Shown one piece after another: positions 29,208 through 38,891 of a stretch of 64,000 nt of DNA. This DNA is from Pseudomonas sp. SST3 (GTDB taxonomy: Bacteria > Pseudomonadota > Gammaproteobacteria > Pseudomonadales > Pseudomonadaceae). The stretch spans positions 124,001 to 188,000 of the forward strand of contig NZ_QORI02000002.1 in NCBI RefSeq assembly GCF_003325755.1, written 5' to 3'. The position numbers and the translations under genes were made by a program. Under the pieces are notes generated by a model, which saw only the letters and a program-made list of their open reading frames with translations, was not told the origin of the DNA and did no database searches. Numbering within the stretch: the stretch's first letter is position 1; every line of letters starts with the position of its first letter.

Positions 29208-29234
29208 CCCTCGCACCAAGAACCTGTGCGGGGG
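29208..29234. terminator. Hairpin between rlmI and the polyesterase-like gene
   Basis: CCCTCGCAC (29208-29216) pairs with GTGCGGGGG (29226-29234), one G-T type mismatch in the stem, 9-nt loop, flanked by GAAA and CTTC. It lies 23 bp after the rlmI stop and 15 bp past the convergent hydrolase stop, so it may serve both. Confidence 0.6.
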
Positions 29235-29248
29235 CTTCGTCGGACGCC

Positions 29249-30097
29249 TCACTCGATGTCTTTTCGCTCTTCGGTCCACAAAACACTGGTGCACAACCCG
29301 CAGAAGCGACCATAGAAGGTGCTGCGGGCCGTTTCATCTTCCATCAGGTGATAGCGGAACCAGGCGGTCGAGGGTCCGCGATAGGCCCCACCATCACCGA
29401 CCGGCTCGAAGTGGCTGACATAACGCCGTTCACCCCAGAACACCGGTACGTTGGCCCGCGTGTAGACCGGCTGAGCGTTGAGGTAGGGAAATGCGATGGT
29501 GTCACCGCCGCCTGACATCAGAAACATCGGGCCCTGCTGATTTCGCTGGGACGCCGAATCGTGGCCCAGACCTATGGTGTAGGGCTGGATCGGCGCGGTA
29601 ACGCTCACGCGCTCGTCCTGTCCGGCCATGATCGAACCGCCGCCGCCCTGGGAGTGACCGGACGTACCGACTCGGCCGGTATTGAGCACGCCAACGTAGG
29701 TGCCGTAGGTGCGATTGCTTTCCTGCACCAGATAATCCAGGCACGCCAGCATCTGCTCCCCGGTCCCGGCATTGGATGTCTCTGCAGCAGCAACAACGAA
29801 CCCATGGCTGGCCCAGTGCGACAACAGACCGGAATACGCCGTCGGCCCTGTCCCGGTCCCGTTGCCCCACAGCACTATCGGGTGCCGTACGCCGTTCTGT
29901 CCGAGCGTGGCGGGTCGGTAGACGCGACAGTTCGGGCCTTCGCTGCGACTGGTCGTGGCGTAGGGACCGGAGCGGTCAAAGTTCGATACGCTTGGAAACG
30001 GCGCGCCGGGTGTGTCCGGCAGCGGCGCCGCCATGGCAGACCCGCAAAGAGCCACGCCCAGCGCTGCGACAAGGCAGCTGAGTTTGGTGTCTAGCAT
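29249..30097 (-). CDS. Secreted polyesterase/PETase-like alpha/beta hydrolase
   Basis: 282 residues. The signal peptide MLDTKLSCLVAALGVALCGSAMA points to export. The mature part opens APLPDTPGAPFPSVSNFDRSGPY, then has an oxyanion region WGNGTGTGPTAY, the nucleophile elbow GTSGHSQGGGGSIMAG (Ser about residue 150), an Asp in SGGGDTIAFP and a His in YVSHFEPVGDGG, giving a complete triad. The elbow followed by a glycine run recalls cutinase/PETase-type dienelactone-hydrolase-fold enzymes. A C-terminal CGLC pair could form a disulfide. AGAGGAA lies about 7 nt before ATG 30097. Natural substrates might be cutin, polyhydroxyalkanoates or lipids; activity on plastics is only a possibility. Confidence 0.75.
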   Translation of the reverse strand: MLDTKLSCLVAALGVALCGSAMAAPLPDTPGAPFPSVSNFDRSGPYATTSRSEGPNCRVYRPATLGQNGVRHPIVLWGNGTGTGPTAYSGLLSHWASHGFVVAAAETSNAGTGEQMLACLDYLVQESNRTYGTYVGVLNTGRVGTSGHSQGGGGSIMAGQDERVSVTAPIQPYTIGLGHDSASQRNQQGPMFLMSGGGDTIAFPYLNAQPVYTRANVPVFWGERRYVSHFEPVGDGGAYRGPSTAWFRYHLMEDETARSTFYGRFCGLCTSVLWTEERKDIE

Positions 30098-30571
30098 CGG
30101 TATTCCTCTTGTTGTTTTTGATCGGTGGTATGACGCTCGCCCCGGCTGACATGCGAATGCGCACTGCAGGTCTCTATCGCGCCATTGCCCGGCGTTCGGC
30201 ACGGCATAGTGGCCAGTCGGCCCGAGACAACCCTAGCCAGCCGAAACCGGGATGCCACTCGAGAGGGCCGACGGAGGGACGAACGGCCGAAACTGAGCGG
30301 TATGAATAATTCGCCATCAGTTACGGTGTTGATGCGCGCAGTCGGTGAAAAAGGCCGGTAATCACGCCGCCTGGCTCGCGGGCGGGAACGGGCGTAGAAT
30401 CGGCCCCATTCCTCGCCATCACCCCCCGGCGGGCCATGAGCCCAGGCCGCCCGAGCGATACCCCGCCTCGATCCGGCCCCACCGCAAGCACGGTCACCTA
30501 CCGTTGCACGCGGCACTGGTGACGCTCACCATAAGCACTATTCGAACCGCTGATTAGCCGCAGGAACCGTC
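30098..30571. other. Intergenic region between the hydrolase and ilvD
   Basis: About 470 bases of divergent upstream sequence. No family-like open frame. I see no attenuator leader peptide or recognised operator for ilvD. The AT-richer stretch around 30296-30320 (GGTATGAATAATTCGCC) may be part of a promoter. Confidence 0.4.
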
Positions 30572-32407
30572 ATGCCCGATTACCGCTCGAAAACCTCCAC
30601 GCACGGCCGCAACATGGCTGGTGCCCGCGCGCTGTGGCGCGCCACCGGCATGAAGGATGAAGACTTCAAGAAGCCGATCATCGCCATCGCCAACTCCTTC
30701 ACCCAATTCGTGCCCGGTCACGTGCACCTGAAGGACCTGGGCCAGCTGGTCGCCCGTGAGATCGAGAAGCACGGCGGCGTGGCCAAGGAATTCAACACCA
30801 TCGCAGTCGACGACGGCATCGCCATGGGGCACGATGGCATGCTCTATTCGCTGCCCTCGCGCGAGATCATCGCCGACTCGGTGGAGTACATGGTCAACGC
30901 GCACTGCGCCGACGCCATCGTCTGCATCTCCAACTGCGACAAGATCACCCCCGGCATGCTGATGGCGGCCCTGCGCCTGAACATCCCGGTGGTGTTCGTC
31001 TCCGGCGGCCCGATGGAAGCCGGCAAGACCAAGCTGGCCAGCCACGGCCTGGACCTGGTCGATGCGATGGTCATCGCCGCCGATGAAAGCGCCTCGGACG
31101 AGAAAGTCGCCGAATACGAGCGCAGCGCCTGCCCGACCTGCGGCAGCTGCTCCGGCATGTTCACCGCCAACTCGATGAACTGCCTGGCCGAAGCCCTGGG
31201 CCTCGCGCTGCCCGGTAATGGCTCGACACTGGCGACCCACAGCGACCGCGAGCAGCTGTTCCTGCGCGCCGGCCGCACTGTCGTCGAGCTGTGCCAGCGG
31301 TACTACGGTGAAGGCGACGAATCGGTGCTGCCACGCAACGTGGCCAGCTTCAAGGCGTTCGAAAACGCCATGACGCTGGACATCGCCATGGGTGGCTCGA
31401 CCAACACTATCCTGCATCTGTTGGCAGCCGCCCAGGAAGCCGAGATCGACTTCGACCTGCGCGATATCGACGCGCTGTCGCGCAAGGTGCCGCAGCTGTG
31501 CAAGGTTGCGCCGAACATCCAGAAGTACCACATGGAAGACGTGCACCGCGCAGGCGGAATCTTTTCGATCCTTGGCGAACTGGCCCGCGGCGGTTTGCTG
31601 CACACCGACGTGCCGACCGTGCACAGCCCGAGCATGGCCGACGCCATCGCCCAGTGGGACATCACCCAGACCCAGGACGAGGCGGTACACACCTTCTTCA
31701 AGGCAGGCCCGGCCGGCATCCCAACGCAGACGGCGTTCAGCCAGTCGACCCGTTGGGACACCCTTGACCTGGACCGCGCCGAAGGCTGCATCCGCAGCGT
31801 CGAGCACGCCTATTCTCAGGAAGGTGGTCTGGCCGTGCTCTACGGCAACATCGCCCTGGATGGCTGCGTGGTGAAGACCGCCGGCGTGGACGAGTCCATT
31901 CTGGTGTTCGAGGGCACCGCGAAGATCTTCGAAAGCCAGGACAGCGCCGTGAAGGGCATCCTCAATGACGAAGTGAAAGCCGGGGACATCGTCATCATCC
32001 GTTACGAAGGCCCGAAGGGCGGCCCGGGCATGCAGGAGATGCTCTACCCGACCTCGTATCTGAAGTCCAAAGGGTTGGGCAAGGAATGCGCCCTGCTCAC
32101 TGACGGCCGCTTCTCCGGCGGTACTTCAGGCCTGTCCATCGGCCACGCCTCGCCGGAAGCCGCCGCGGGCGGTGCCATCGGCCTTGTTCAGGAAGGCGAC
32201 AAGATCCACATCGACATCCACAACCGCACCATCGAGCTGCTGGTCAGTGACGAAGAGCTGTCCCATCGTCGCCACGAGCAGGACAAGAAAGGCTGGAAGC
32301 CGGCCCAGCCGCGTGCGCGCAAGGTCTCGACCGCGCTCAAGGCCTACGCCCTGCTCGCCACCAGCGCCGACAAGGGCGCGGTGCGCAATAAGGCAATGCT
32401 GGACTGA
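30572..32407 (+). CDS. ilvD: Dihydroxy-acid dehydratase IlvD
   Basis: Dehydrates 2,3-dihydroxy-3-methylvalerate and 2,3-dihydroxyisovalerate in isoleucine and valine biosynthesis. 611 residues, the usual length of the [4Fe-4S] type. Iron-sulfur cysteines lie in [10 protein letters not shown] (about 128), [17 protein letters not shown] (about 188-204); [13 protein letters not shown] and [20 protein letters not shown] are also characteristic. AGGA lies about 8 nt before the ATG. Followed by a strong hairpin, so monocistronic. Cytoplasmic. Confidence 0.97.
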   Translation: MPDYRSKTSTHGRNMAGARALWRATGMKDEDFKKPIIAIANSFTQFVPGHVHLKDLGQLVAREIEKHGGVAKEFNTIAVDDGIAMGHDGMLYSLPSREIIADSVEYMVNAHCADAIVCISNCDKITPGMLMAALRLNIPVVFVSGGPMEAGKTKLASHGLDLVDAMVIAADESASDEKVAEYERSACPTCGSCSGMFTANSMNCLAEALGLALPGNGSTLATHSDREQLFLRAGRTVVELCQRYYGEGDESVLPRNVASFKAFENAMTLDIAMGGSTNTILHLLAAAQEAEIDFDLRDIDALSRKVPQLCKVAPNIQKYHMEDVHRAGGIFSILGELARGGLLHTDVPTVHSPSMADAIAQWDITQTQDEAVHTFFKAGPAGIPTQTAFSQSTRWDTLDLDRAEGCIRSVEHAYSQEGGLAVLYGNIALDGCVVKTAGVDESILVFEGTAKIFESQDSAVKGILNDEVKAGDIVIIRYEGPKGGPGMQEMLYPTSYLKSKGLGKECALLTDGRFSGGTSGLSIGHASPEAAAGGAIGLVQEGDKIHIDIHNRTIELLVSDEELSHRRHEQDKKGWKPAQPRARKVSTALKAYALLATSADKGAVRNKAMLD

Positions 32408-32427
32408 TCCGCAACGACGTCCCTAAT

Positions 32428-32465
32428 CCTCATGCAACGCGACAGGCATTGCATGAGGCGTTTTA
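32428..32465 (+). terminator. Intrinsic terminator of ilvD
   Basis: CCTCATGCAA (32428-32437) and TTGCATGAGG (32449-32458) form a perfect 10-bp stem with an 11-nt loop, followed by CGTTTTAA. It begins 20 bp after the ilvD stop. Confidence 0.85.
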
Positions 32466-32484
32466 AACCAACAACGAGAAATCC

Positions 32485-32682
32485 ATGCGTCTACTGCTCG
32501 CATTGCTGCTGCCCTGGCTGCAATTTTTCACCATCGGCCGCCCGATCGCCGGAATCATCTGCCTGCTGCTGCAGGTCACCCTGATTGGCTGGCTGCCGGC
32601 AGCCATCTGGTCGGTCTATGCATTAAGCCAATACAAGACCGACAAGAAGATCGCCGCCGCACTCGGCAACCAGGCCGGCTGA
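32485..32682 (+). CDS. YqaE/Pmp3 family small membrane protein
   Basis: 65 residues, two hydrophobic helices (about 1-14 with 18-30, and 31-50), with the family-like segment FTIGRPIAGIICLLLQVTLIGWLPAAIWSVYAL. Pmp3/YqaE proteolipids are induced by membrane or osmotic stress in other organisms; the exact role is unclear. ACGAGAAATCC precedes the ATG. It follows the ilvD terminator on the same strand, so it probably has its own promoter. Confidence 0.8.
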   Translation: MRLLLALLLPWLQFFTIGRPIAGIICLLLQVTLIGWLPAAIWSVYALSQYKTDKKIAAALGNQAG

Positions 32683-33073
32683 TCCGCTTGCCCCGAACTC
32701 CGGGGGAGTGGGAAAAAGCTTTCCGAGGCAACCAAGCGACCATGATCATTCCGATTCGATCGCGCCACTTCGATCAGGAGTTCTCCTTCAGCTAGACGTC
32801 CGCCACTTATACCTCGCTCAATTTTCCGAAGCCGTTGCGCAAGATCGCCCCTGCATCCCGACGCATGTACCTCGGGCCCTGCCATTCGTCGAACGCCCCA
32901 GGCAACGCCATGTTCGACTGGCGTGATAGACGCAGGCTTCTGCTTATTGCCGCCATTTGACCGCACGATCGAAGCAAGACCTCGCAAGCAATCAATGTAT
33001 ACAAAAGGCTGTCAATAAACCTCCATTTTGTCTACATTAATTGGACACAATAACAACAGCGAGAGCTCTCACC
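32683..33073. other. Intergenic region, relatively AT-rich near the permease
   Basis: About 390 bases with no supportable gene; the minus-strand frame 32616-32987 antisense to the YqaE end has no family resemblance. Near the permease lie TGTATACA (32996-33003, a perfect 8-bp palindrome) and a loose dyad TTGTC...GACAC about 35 bp later (33028-33048), which could be regulator sites for purine-responsive control. No terminator hairpin is obvious after the YqaE gene. Confidence 0.4.
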
Positions 33074-34621
33074 ATGACTGTTTCATCAGCAGGAAGCGCT
33101 TCGGTTAAACGTCCAGAGGACGAAAATCTCGGAATCGGCGCCAGCATGGCCTACGGCCTTCAGCACGTTCTGACGATGTACGGCGGCATCGTCGCGGTGC
33201 CGCTTATCGTCGGTCAGGCAGCCGGTCTGTCGCCTGCTGATATCGGCTTGCTGATCGCTGCTTCACTTTTCGTCGGCGGCGCGGCGACCCTGCTGCAAAC
33301 ACTAGGGCTTCCGTTCTTCGGCTGTCAGTTGCCGCTGGTGCAAGGGGTATCCTTTGCAAGCGTCGCCACCATAGTGGCGATAGTCGGGGCCAACGGCGGC
33401 GAAGGAGGCTTGCCGGTGGTATTTGGCGCGGTGATCGGCGCAGCCCTGATAGGGCTGTTGATCACGCCGGTATTCTCCAAGATCACCAAGTTCTTTCCGC
33501 CACTGGTGACCGGTATCGTCATCACCACCATTGGCCTGACCCTGATGCCTGTCGCGGCACGCTGGGCCATGGGCGGCAACAGCCGGGCAGCTGATTTCGG
33601 CAGCATGGCCAATATCGGTCTGGCGGCCTTCACCCTGGCGTGCGTCCTGCTACTGAGCAAGATTGGCAGCTCGGCCATCTCCCGCTTGTCCATCCTCCTG
33701 GCGATGGTGATCGGCACGCTGGTGGCCTGGGCGTTCGGCATGGCCGACTTCTCCAAGGTCAGCGAAGGTCCACTGTTGGCTTTCCCCACGCCCCTGCATT
33801 TCGGCATGCCGGTGTTCGAGGCGGCAGCGATCTTCTCCATGCTGATCGTGGTCATCGTGATCCTGGTCGAGACGTCAGCCGATATTCTCGCCGTCGGTGA
33901 CATCATCGATACCAAGGTGGACTCCAAGCGACTGGGCAACGGCCTGCGTGCAGACATGATTTCCAGCTTGTTCGCGCCGCTCTTCGGCTCTTTCACCCAA
34001 AGCGCCTTCGCCCAGAACGTGGGGCTGGTGGCCGTTACCGGCGTCAAGAGCCGCTACGTGGTTGCCTGTGCCGGCCTAATCCTGGTCTCTCTCGGCCTGT
34101 TGCCGATCATGGGCCGGGTTATCGCCGCGGTACCCACTGCCGTACTCGGCGGCGCCGGCGTGGTGTTGTTCGGCACTGTAGCCGCCGCGGGCATCCGTAC
34201 CCTGGCGCAAGTCGATTACCGCAATAACATGAACCTGATCATTGTCGCCACCTCGATCGGCTTCGGCATGATCCCGATCGCCGCGCCGAGCTTCTACCAC
34301 CAGTTCCCGTCCTGGTTCGAAACCATCTTCCACTCGGGCATCAGCTCGGCGGCGATCATGGCCATCCTGCTGAACCTGCTCTTCAACCACCTGACCGCCG
34401 GCAACTCGGACCAGCAATCGGTATTCGCTGCGGCCAGTGAGCGCACCCTGCGCTACCAGGACGTTGCCGCGCTGCATGACGGTGATCACTTCCACAACGG
34501 CAAGCTGTACGACGCGGATGGCAACGAAGTTCCCGTGATCCACCCCGACGACCACGGCGCCGCTGCACCGGAGCCTCGCGCCAAGGTAAAGACGGCGACA
34601 ACAGTTCCTAGCAGCGGCTAA
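33074..34621 (+). CDS. NCS2 family purine (xanthine/uric acid) permease 1
   Basis: 515-residue inner-membrane nucleobase:proton symporter with 12-14 helices. The NAT signature is present as AFAQNVGLVAVTGVKSR, and the helix with the substrate-binding Glu is VIVILVETSADILAVGDIIDT. The C-terminal cytoplasmic tail is long and His/Asp-rich (HDGDHFHNGKLYDADGNEVPVIHPDDHG), suggestive of metal contact but not characterised. Start at ATG 33074; an earlier in-frame ATG at 33041 is possible. A terminator follows at 34645-34674. A second family member lies at 35174. Uracil is less likely than xanthine or urate, judged by the family branch. Confidence 0.87.
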   Translation: MTVSSAGSASVKRPEDENLGIGASMAYGLQHVLTMYGGIVAVPLIVGQAAGLSPADIGLLIAASLFVGGAATLLQTLGLPFFGCQLPLVQGVSFASVATIVAIVGANGGEGGLPVVFGAVIGAALIGLLITPVFSKITKFFPPLVTGIVITTIGLTLMPVAARWAMGGNSRAADFGSMANIGLAAFTLACVLLLSKIGSSAISRLSILLAMVIGTLVAWAFGMADFSKVSEGPLLAFPTPLHFGMPVFEAAAIFSMLIVVIVILVETSADILAVGDIIDTKVDSKRLGNGLRADMISSLFAPLFGSFTQSAFAQNVGLVAVTGVKSRYVVACAGLILVSLGLLPIMGRVIAAVPTAVLGGAGVVLFGTVAAAGIRTLAQVDYRNNMNLIIVATSIGFGMIPIAAPSFYHQFPSWFETIFHSGISSAAIMAILLNLLFNHLTAGNSDQQSVFAAASERTLRYQDVAALHDGDHFHNGKLYDADGNEVPVIHPDDHGAAAPEPRAKVKTATTVPSSG

Positions 34622-34644
34622 GGGACCCGCAAGCCCGATAAAAG

Positions 34645-34674
34645 ACGATGCCCGCCCACTCCGGCGGGCATCGT
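34645..34674. terminator. Bidirectional terminator between permease 1 and DUF1090 gene
   Basis: ACGATGCCCGCC (34645-34656) pairs perfectly with GGCGGGCATCGT (34663-34674) around a 6-nt loop; TTTT follows on the right and AAAAG precedes on the left. It ends the permease transcript and, on the other strand, that of the DUF1090 gene. Confidence 0.9.
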
Positions 34675-34713
34675 TTTATGCGGCGTGCGGTGTGGGCGCT
34701 GTTACGTCAAACA

Positions 34714-35073
34714 TCAATCCGCCAACACTTCGCGCAATTCTTCCTGCGCCTCGGCCAGCTTGCGTCGGCGCTTCTCGATCTTCTTCTGATCACCGTCACG
34801 CAGCGCTTCCTGCAGGTCGGCCTTGCGCTCGCGGATTTCCTCGTGCGCCTCGGCGATATCCTCCCGCCGCTCGGCCCGCAGCCCGGCGTCGGTGCAATAC
34901 TCGCGAACCTTGCTCAGCGCCGTTTCCAGCCCACGGATGCGCCCACTGTTGCCCTCTTCACGGGCAAACTCCAGCTGACGCTGGATCTGCTGCTCCTTTG
35001 CCGCACAGCTATCGGCAGCCTGGGCAGCGCCGCAAGTCAGCGCCAGGAAAGATAAGGTGATGAGGTGTTTCAT
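34714..35073 (-). CDS. DUF1090 periplasmic protein (YqjC-like)
   Basis: 119 residues. The signal peptide MKHLITLSFLALTCGAAQA is followed by a highly charged, Glu/Arg-rich helical region (about residues 25-119) likely to form a coiled coil: REDIAEAHEEIRERKADLQEAL and KIEKRRRKLAEAQEELREV. DUF1090 members such as YqjC are induced in some acid or stress responses, with function unknown. It is divergent from permease 2 and convergent with permease 1. Confidence 0.85.
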   Translation of the reverse strand: MKHLITLSFLALTCGAAQAADSCAAKEQQIQRQLEFAREEGNSGRIRGLETALSKVREYCTDAGLRAERREDIAEAHEEIRERKADLQEALRDGDQKKIEKRRRKLAEAQEELREVLAD

Positions 35074-35173
35074 GAACCTGTCCTCTCAGTCGGTTGAATA
35101 ATGCGCACTCGCCAGAGCGGTGCGGTAATGGTCGTAGCGAAGTAGAATCGCGCTCTTTTTCCAGGAGCATGCC

Positions 35174-36562
35174 ATGAGCGCGCTGAAGTCTTCCCCCGAT
35201 GAGCTTCGTAACGATCTGGTCTACGGACTCGATGACCGGCCCCGTCCCTGGATCGCCTTTCTCGCCGCCCTGCAGCATCTGCTGGCGATCATCGTGCCGA
35301 TCGTGACGCCGGGGTTGCTGATCTGTCAGGCCATCGGCGTGTCGCCACGCGACACCAATATCATCGTTTCCATGTCGCTGGTGATTTCCGGCATCGCCAC
35401 CTTCGTCCAGTGCAAGCGCTTCGGCCCGCTGGGTGCCGGGCTGCTGATCGTGCAGGGCACCAGCTTCAACTTCGTGGGACCGCTGATCGCCGGTGGCGTG
35501 CTGATGGTCAAGCAGGGCACGCCGGTGGAGACGGTGATGGCGGCGATCTTCGGGGTCGTCATCGCCGGGTCCTTCATCGAAATGGGCGTCTCGCGCGTGC
35601 TGCCGTTCATCAAGCGACTGATCACGCCGCTGGTGACCGGCATTGTCGTGCTGATGATCGGCCTGACACTGATCAAGGTCGGCCTGATCAGCATGGGCGG
35701 CGGCTACGCGGCCATGGGCGACGGCACCTTTGCCAGCCGTGAGAACCTGCTGCTTTCCGGCGTCGTGCTGGGCGCCATCGTCGTGCTCAACCGGCTGCCG
35801 GTGGTGTGGATGCGCAGCTGCGCAATCATCATCGCGCTGGCCATCGGCTACGCACTGGCCGCCTACCTGGGTCGCCTGGATTTCACTGGCATGCGCGAAG
35901 CCGAGCTGTTCGAAGTGCCGATGCCGCTGCACTTCGGCCTGGGCTTCTCGTGGAGCCTGTTCATTCCCATGGTCGTGATCTACCTGGTCACCTCGCTGGA
36001 AGCGATCGGTGATATCACTGCTACCAGCAAGCTCTCGCAGCAGCCCGTCGAGGGCCCAGTGTGGATGCAGCGCATCAAGGGCGGCGTGCTGGTCAACGGC
36101 GCCAACTCGCTGTTGGCGGGCGTGTTCAATACCTTCCCCAGTTCGGTGTTCGCGCAAAACAACGGCATCATCCAACTGACCGGAATCGCCAGCCGCTACG
36201 TCGGCATGTGGATCGCGGTGATGCTGGTGGTGCTCGGCCTGTTTCCGGTGGTCGCCGGGGTACTGCAGGCCGTGCCTGAGCCGGTGCTGGGTGGGGCCGC
36301 GCTGGTGATGTTCGGTGCAGTGGCGGCAGCCGGCATCAACATCCTTGCAGGTATCAAGCTTGATCGCCGGGCGCTGCTGATCATTTCAGTTTCGCTGGCG
36401 CTGGGTCTGGGCTTTTCCCAGGTACCGGAATTCCTCGCGAACCTGCCGGTGGCACTGCGCAACGTGCTGGAATCTGGTGTAGCTACCGGCGGCATCTGCG
36501 CCCTGGTGATGAACTGGTTCTTGCCCGAGTCGCCGGCTAGCGCTGAGCAGGATCCCATCTGA
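35174..36562 (+). CDS. NCS2 family purine/uracil permease 2
   Basis: 462-residue inner-membrane symporter. N-terminal [35 protein letters not shown] is the YgfO/XanP-like opening; the NAT signature appears as [20 protein letters not shown], and the binding helix as [20 protein letters not shown]. It is clearly distinct from permease 1 and is not a recent duplicate. Its stop (36560-36562) touches the stop of the opposing FAD oxidoreductase gene, with no gap. CAGGAGCATGCC precedes the ATG. Confidence 0.87.
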   Translation: MSALKSSPDELRNDLVYGLDDRPRPWIAFLAALQHLLAIIVPIVTPGLLICQAIGVSPRDTNIIVSMSLVISGIATFVQCKRFGPLGAGLLIVQGTSFNFVGPLIAGGVLMVKQGTPVETVMAAIFGVVIAGSFIEMGVSRVLPFIKRLITPLVTGIVVLMIGLTLIKVGLISMGGGYAAMGDGTFASRENLLLSGVVLGAIVVLNRLPVVWMRSCAIIIALAIGYALAAYLGRLDFTGMREAELFEVPMPLHFGLGFSWSLFIPMVVIYLVTSLEAIGDITATSKLSQQPVEGPVWMQRIKGGVLVNGANSLLAGVFNTFPSSVFAQNNGIIQLTGIASRYVGMWIAVMLVVLGLFPVVAGVLQAVPEPVLGGAALVMFGAVAAAGINILAGIKLDRRALLIISVSLALGLGFSQVPEFLANLPVALRNVLESGVATGGICALVMNWFLPESPASAEQDPI

Positions 36563-37679
36563 TCAACCGGCGCGTGGCCCCTGGGCCAGGCGCGGCAGAC
36601 CTCATCGGCAATCGCCAGGGCAGCAGTCAGTCCGGGCGATTCGATGCCGAGCAGGTTCACCAGTCCGGCGATTCCATGCTGGCCAGGCCCGTCGATGCGA
36701 AAGTCCGCTGCAGGCTCGCCAGGCCCGCTGATCTTCGGACGGATTCCGGTATAGGCCGGCTGCAGCGCGCCGTCGGGCAATGCCGGCCAATAGCGGCGGA
36801 TTGCGGCGTAGAAACTGTCGGCGCGATGGGCATCCATCTGGTAGTCAAGTGAATCGACCCATTGCACGTCCGGGCCGAAACGGGCCTGGCCACCGAGATC
36901 CAGCGTCAGGTGCACACCGAGCCCGCCAGGTTCGGGCAACGGATAGACCAGATGCCGGAAAGGTGTAGGCGCCGCCAGGCTGAAATAACTACCCTTGGCG
37001 AAGTACCGCGTAGGCACCGAATCGGCGGCCAGGCCGCGGGTGCGCGCCGCGACCACTGGCGCCGCGTGCCCGGCGCAGTTGATCACGCTCGTCGCAAGCA
37101 GCGTCATCGGCTCGTCCCCGCCGACCTCGACCCGTAGCCCCGCGTCCGTCACCTCCATCGACTCCACCGGCGCATGCGCAGCCAGCAGCGTGCCGGCCGC
37201 TTCGGCATCGCCTTGCAGTGCCAGCATCAGCCCATGGCTGTCAACGATGCCGGTGCTCGGCGACAGCAATCCGGCAACGCATTGAGCTGCGGCTCCAGGG
37301 CCTTTATCTCGTCCGCCTCCAGCCGCTGCAGATCGTCGACGCCATTGGCCTGGGCGTGCGCCTGTAGTGCATCGAGTCCCGCCAGCTGCGATTCATCGGT
37401 AGCGACGATCAGCTTGCCGCAGCGTTGATAACGCACCCCGCGGCTTTCGCAGAACGCGTACAGCGCATCCCTGCCGGCCACGCATAGCCGCGCTTTCAGC
37501 GAGCCCTGCGGATAATAGATACCGGCATGAATGACCTCGCTGTTACGCGAGCTGGTGCCGGTGCCGATAGCCGCTTCGGCTTCCAGTATCACCACCTCGC
37601 GTCCGGCCTGGGCCAGTGCCCGCGCGACCGCAAGCCCCACCACACCAGCACCAATGATGACGCAATCGACCCGCTCCAT
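36563..37679 (-). pseudogene. LhgO-like FAD-dependent oxidoreductase, two frameshifts
   Basis: Member of the DAO/L-2-hydroxyglutarate oxidase-type family. Residues 1-133 read normally ([40 protein letters not shown]). Near 37280 one base is missing: the frame goes on to PDCCRRAP, while the next frame carries [16 protein letters not shown] and the rest of the domain to [17 protein letters not shown]. Near 36599 a second missing base prevents the natural end; restoring it gives RLAQGPRAG and a TGA at 36563, exactly abutting the permease stop. Corrected length is 372 residues, normal for the family. Either an inactivated gene or two sequencing errors. Confidence 0.8.
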
Positions 37680-37786
37680 TCACACATTCCTCATCGTTCG
37701 GCGGACGCCAGAGTGCCGTAACATCGAACCGCGGCCAAGTCTCGGTTGCCCTAACCTTTAACCACCTCGAAATGACTGGAGTCAGC

Positions 37787-38242
37787 ATGCGCATCGGCGT
37801 CATTTCCGATACCCACGGCCTGCTACGGCCTGAAGCCGTCGCAGTCCTGCAAGGCTGCGAGCGCATCATTCACGCCGGCGATATCGGCAAACAGGAGGTG
37901 CTCGAAGGCCTGCGAAAACTCGCGCCATTGGACGTTATACGCGGCAACGTCGACAGTGGTGACTGGGCCGCCGCGATACCCGAGCAGCTCGACCTGCGGA
38001 TCGGCGGGTTGCGCATCCACATCACACACGACGTCAAGACGATGAGGATCGATCCCCTCGCCGGGCGTGTCGATGTGGTGATCGCCGGGCACTCACATCA
38101 GCCAAAGATCGAGCAGGTCGACGGCGTGCTCTACCTCAACCCGGGAAGTGCCGGTCGCCGCCGCTTCAAGCTGCCCATCAGTGTGGCGCTGCTGGACATC
38201 GAAGACGGCCAGCCACGTGCGCAGCTGGTCACGCTGGGCTGA
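37787..38242 (+). CDS. YfcE-like metallophosphoesterase
   Basis: 151 residues of the YfcE/MJ0936 phosphodiesterase family. Dimetal ligands are visible in order: SDTHG (about 7-11), HAGDI (about 34-38), RGNVD (about 56-60), HITHD and GHSHQPKIE (about 102-110). The C-terminus NPGSAGRRR is a further family hallmark. ATG 37787 is chosen over 37772 because GGAG lies 6 nt before it. Related proteins hydrolyse model phosphodiesters; the physiological substrate is unknown. It is divergent from the broken oxidoreductase gene and convergent with YitT, 4 bp apart. Confidence 0.9.
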   Translation: MRIGVISDTHGLLRPEAVAVLQGCERIIHAGDIGKQEVLEGLRKLAPLDVIRGNVDSGDWAAAIPEQLDLRIGGLRIHITHDVKTMRIDPLAGRVDVVIAGHSHQPKIEQVDGVLYLNPGSAGRRRFKLPISVALLDIEDGQPRAQLVTLG

Positions 38243-38246
38243 AGGC

Positions 38247-38891
38247 CTAACTGACGCCCATGTAGCGATCGGCGCGGTGATTGATCGCCAGCACCAGATT
38301 CAGCGCCACCGCGCCCAGCACCGAGAGCGCCACCTTTTCCGGCGGCACGATGAACACCGCGGCCAGCACGATCAGCGCATCGATTCCCATCTGGAAACTG
38401 CCAGCGCGCAGTCCGATACGCTCCTGCAGATACAGCGCAAGAATGTTCACGCCGCCAAGGCTGGCGCGATGGCGGAACAGCATCAGCAAGCCGACGCCCA
38501 TGGCAACACCGCCGAACAGCGCCGCGTAATAGATGTTGAGTTCGACGAAACGGACCCAATGGGGCGTCAGTTCGGCCAGCAGCGACACCAACCCCACCGC
38601 GACGATGGTTCGCAGCGTGAAGCCCCAACCCATGCGCCAGATGGCCAGCACGTAGAACGGGACGTTCAGGGTGAAGAACACCAGCCCGAAGGGCCAACCG
38701 GCAAAATACTTGAGCAGGAAGGCTAGGCCGACCGTGCCGCCGGTGAGCAGCCCGGCGTGGCTGTAAAAGGCAATGCCCAACGCCACCATGGCGGTCCCGA
38801 GCAGCAACGCAAGCACATCCTCCCAGAGCGGATGACGCACGAATATTGCCGCAATGGTCTCGGCCTGCTCGGCGTCCGGCTTGTTCTGCAT
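38247..38891 (-). CDS. YitT family membrane protein
   Basis: 214 residues, about five to six transmembrane helices. Family-typical segment LLLGTAMVALGIAFYSHAGLLTGGTVGLAFLLKY lies in the first half and GGVNILALYLQERIGLRAGSFQMGIDALIV in the second. YitT proteins are of unknown, possibly transport, function. Start ATG 38891; the longer open frame overlaps folA antisense and is not conserved. It lies 95 bp downstream of folA on the same strand. Tail-to-tail with the phosphoesterase gene. Confidence 0.87.
   Translation of the reverse strand: MQNKPDAEQAETIAAIFVRHPLWEDVLALLLGTAMVALGIAFYSHAGLLTGGTVGLAFLLKYFAGWPFGLVFFTLNVPFYVLAIWRMGWGFTLRTIVAVGLVSLLAELTPHWVRFVELNIYYAALFGGVAMGVGLLMLFRHRASLGGVNILALYLQERIGLRAGSFQMGIDALIVLAAVFIVPPEKVALSVLGAVALNLVLAINHRADRYMGVS

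Noticed and set aside
30554..31807. 417-codon minus-strand open frame opposite ilvD
   Set aside because: Shadow of the ilvD codons; composition dominated by Gly, Arg, His, Val as expected for an antisense frame.
32616..32987. 123-codon minus-strand frame in the YqaE-permease gap
   Set aside because: Overlaps the YqaE gene antisense, lacks a ribosome site and family similarity. Kept as intergenic.
32996..33048. TGTATACA and a loose TTGTC...GACAC dyad before permease 1 as defined operators
   Set aside because: Suggestive, but short and not matched to a known regulator, so only mentioned under the intergenic entry.
35009..36175. 388-codon minus-strand frame opposite permease 2
   Set aside because: His/Asp/Gln-rich antisense artefact over a clear membrane protein gene.
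36196..36560. Reading the FAD oxidoreductase frame on to 36196 as a long C-terminus
   Set aside because: That stretch is antisense to permease 2 and low in complexity; a second one-base repair gives a natural stop at 36563 instead.
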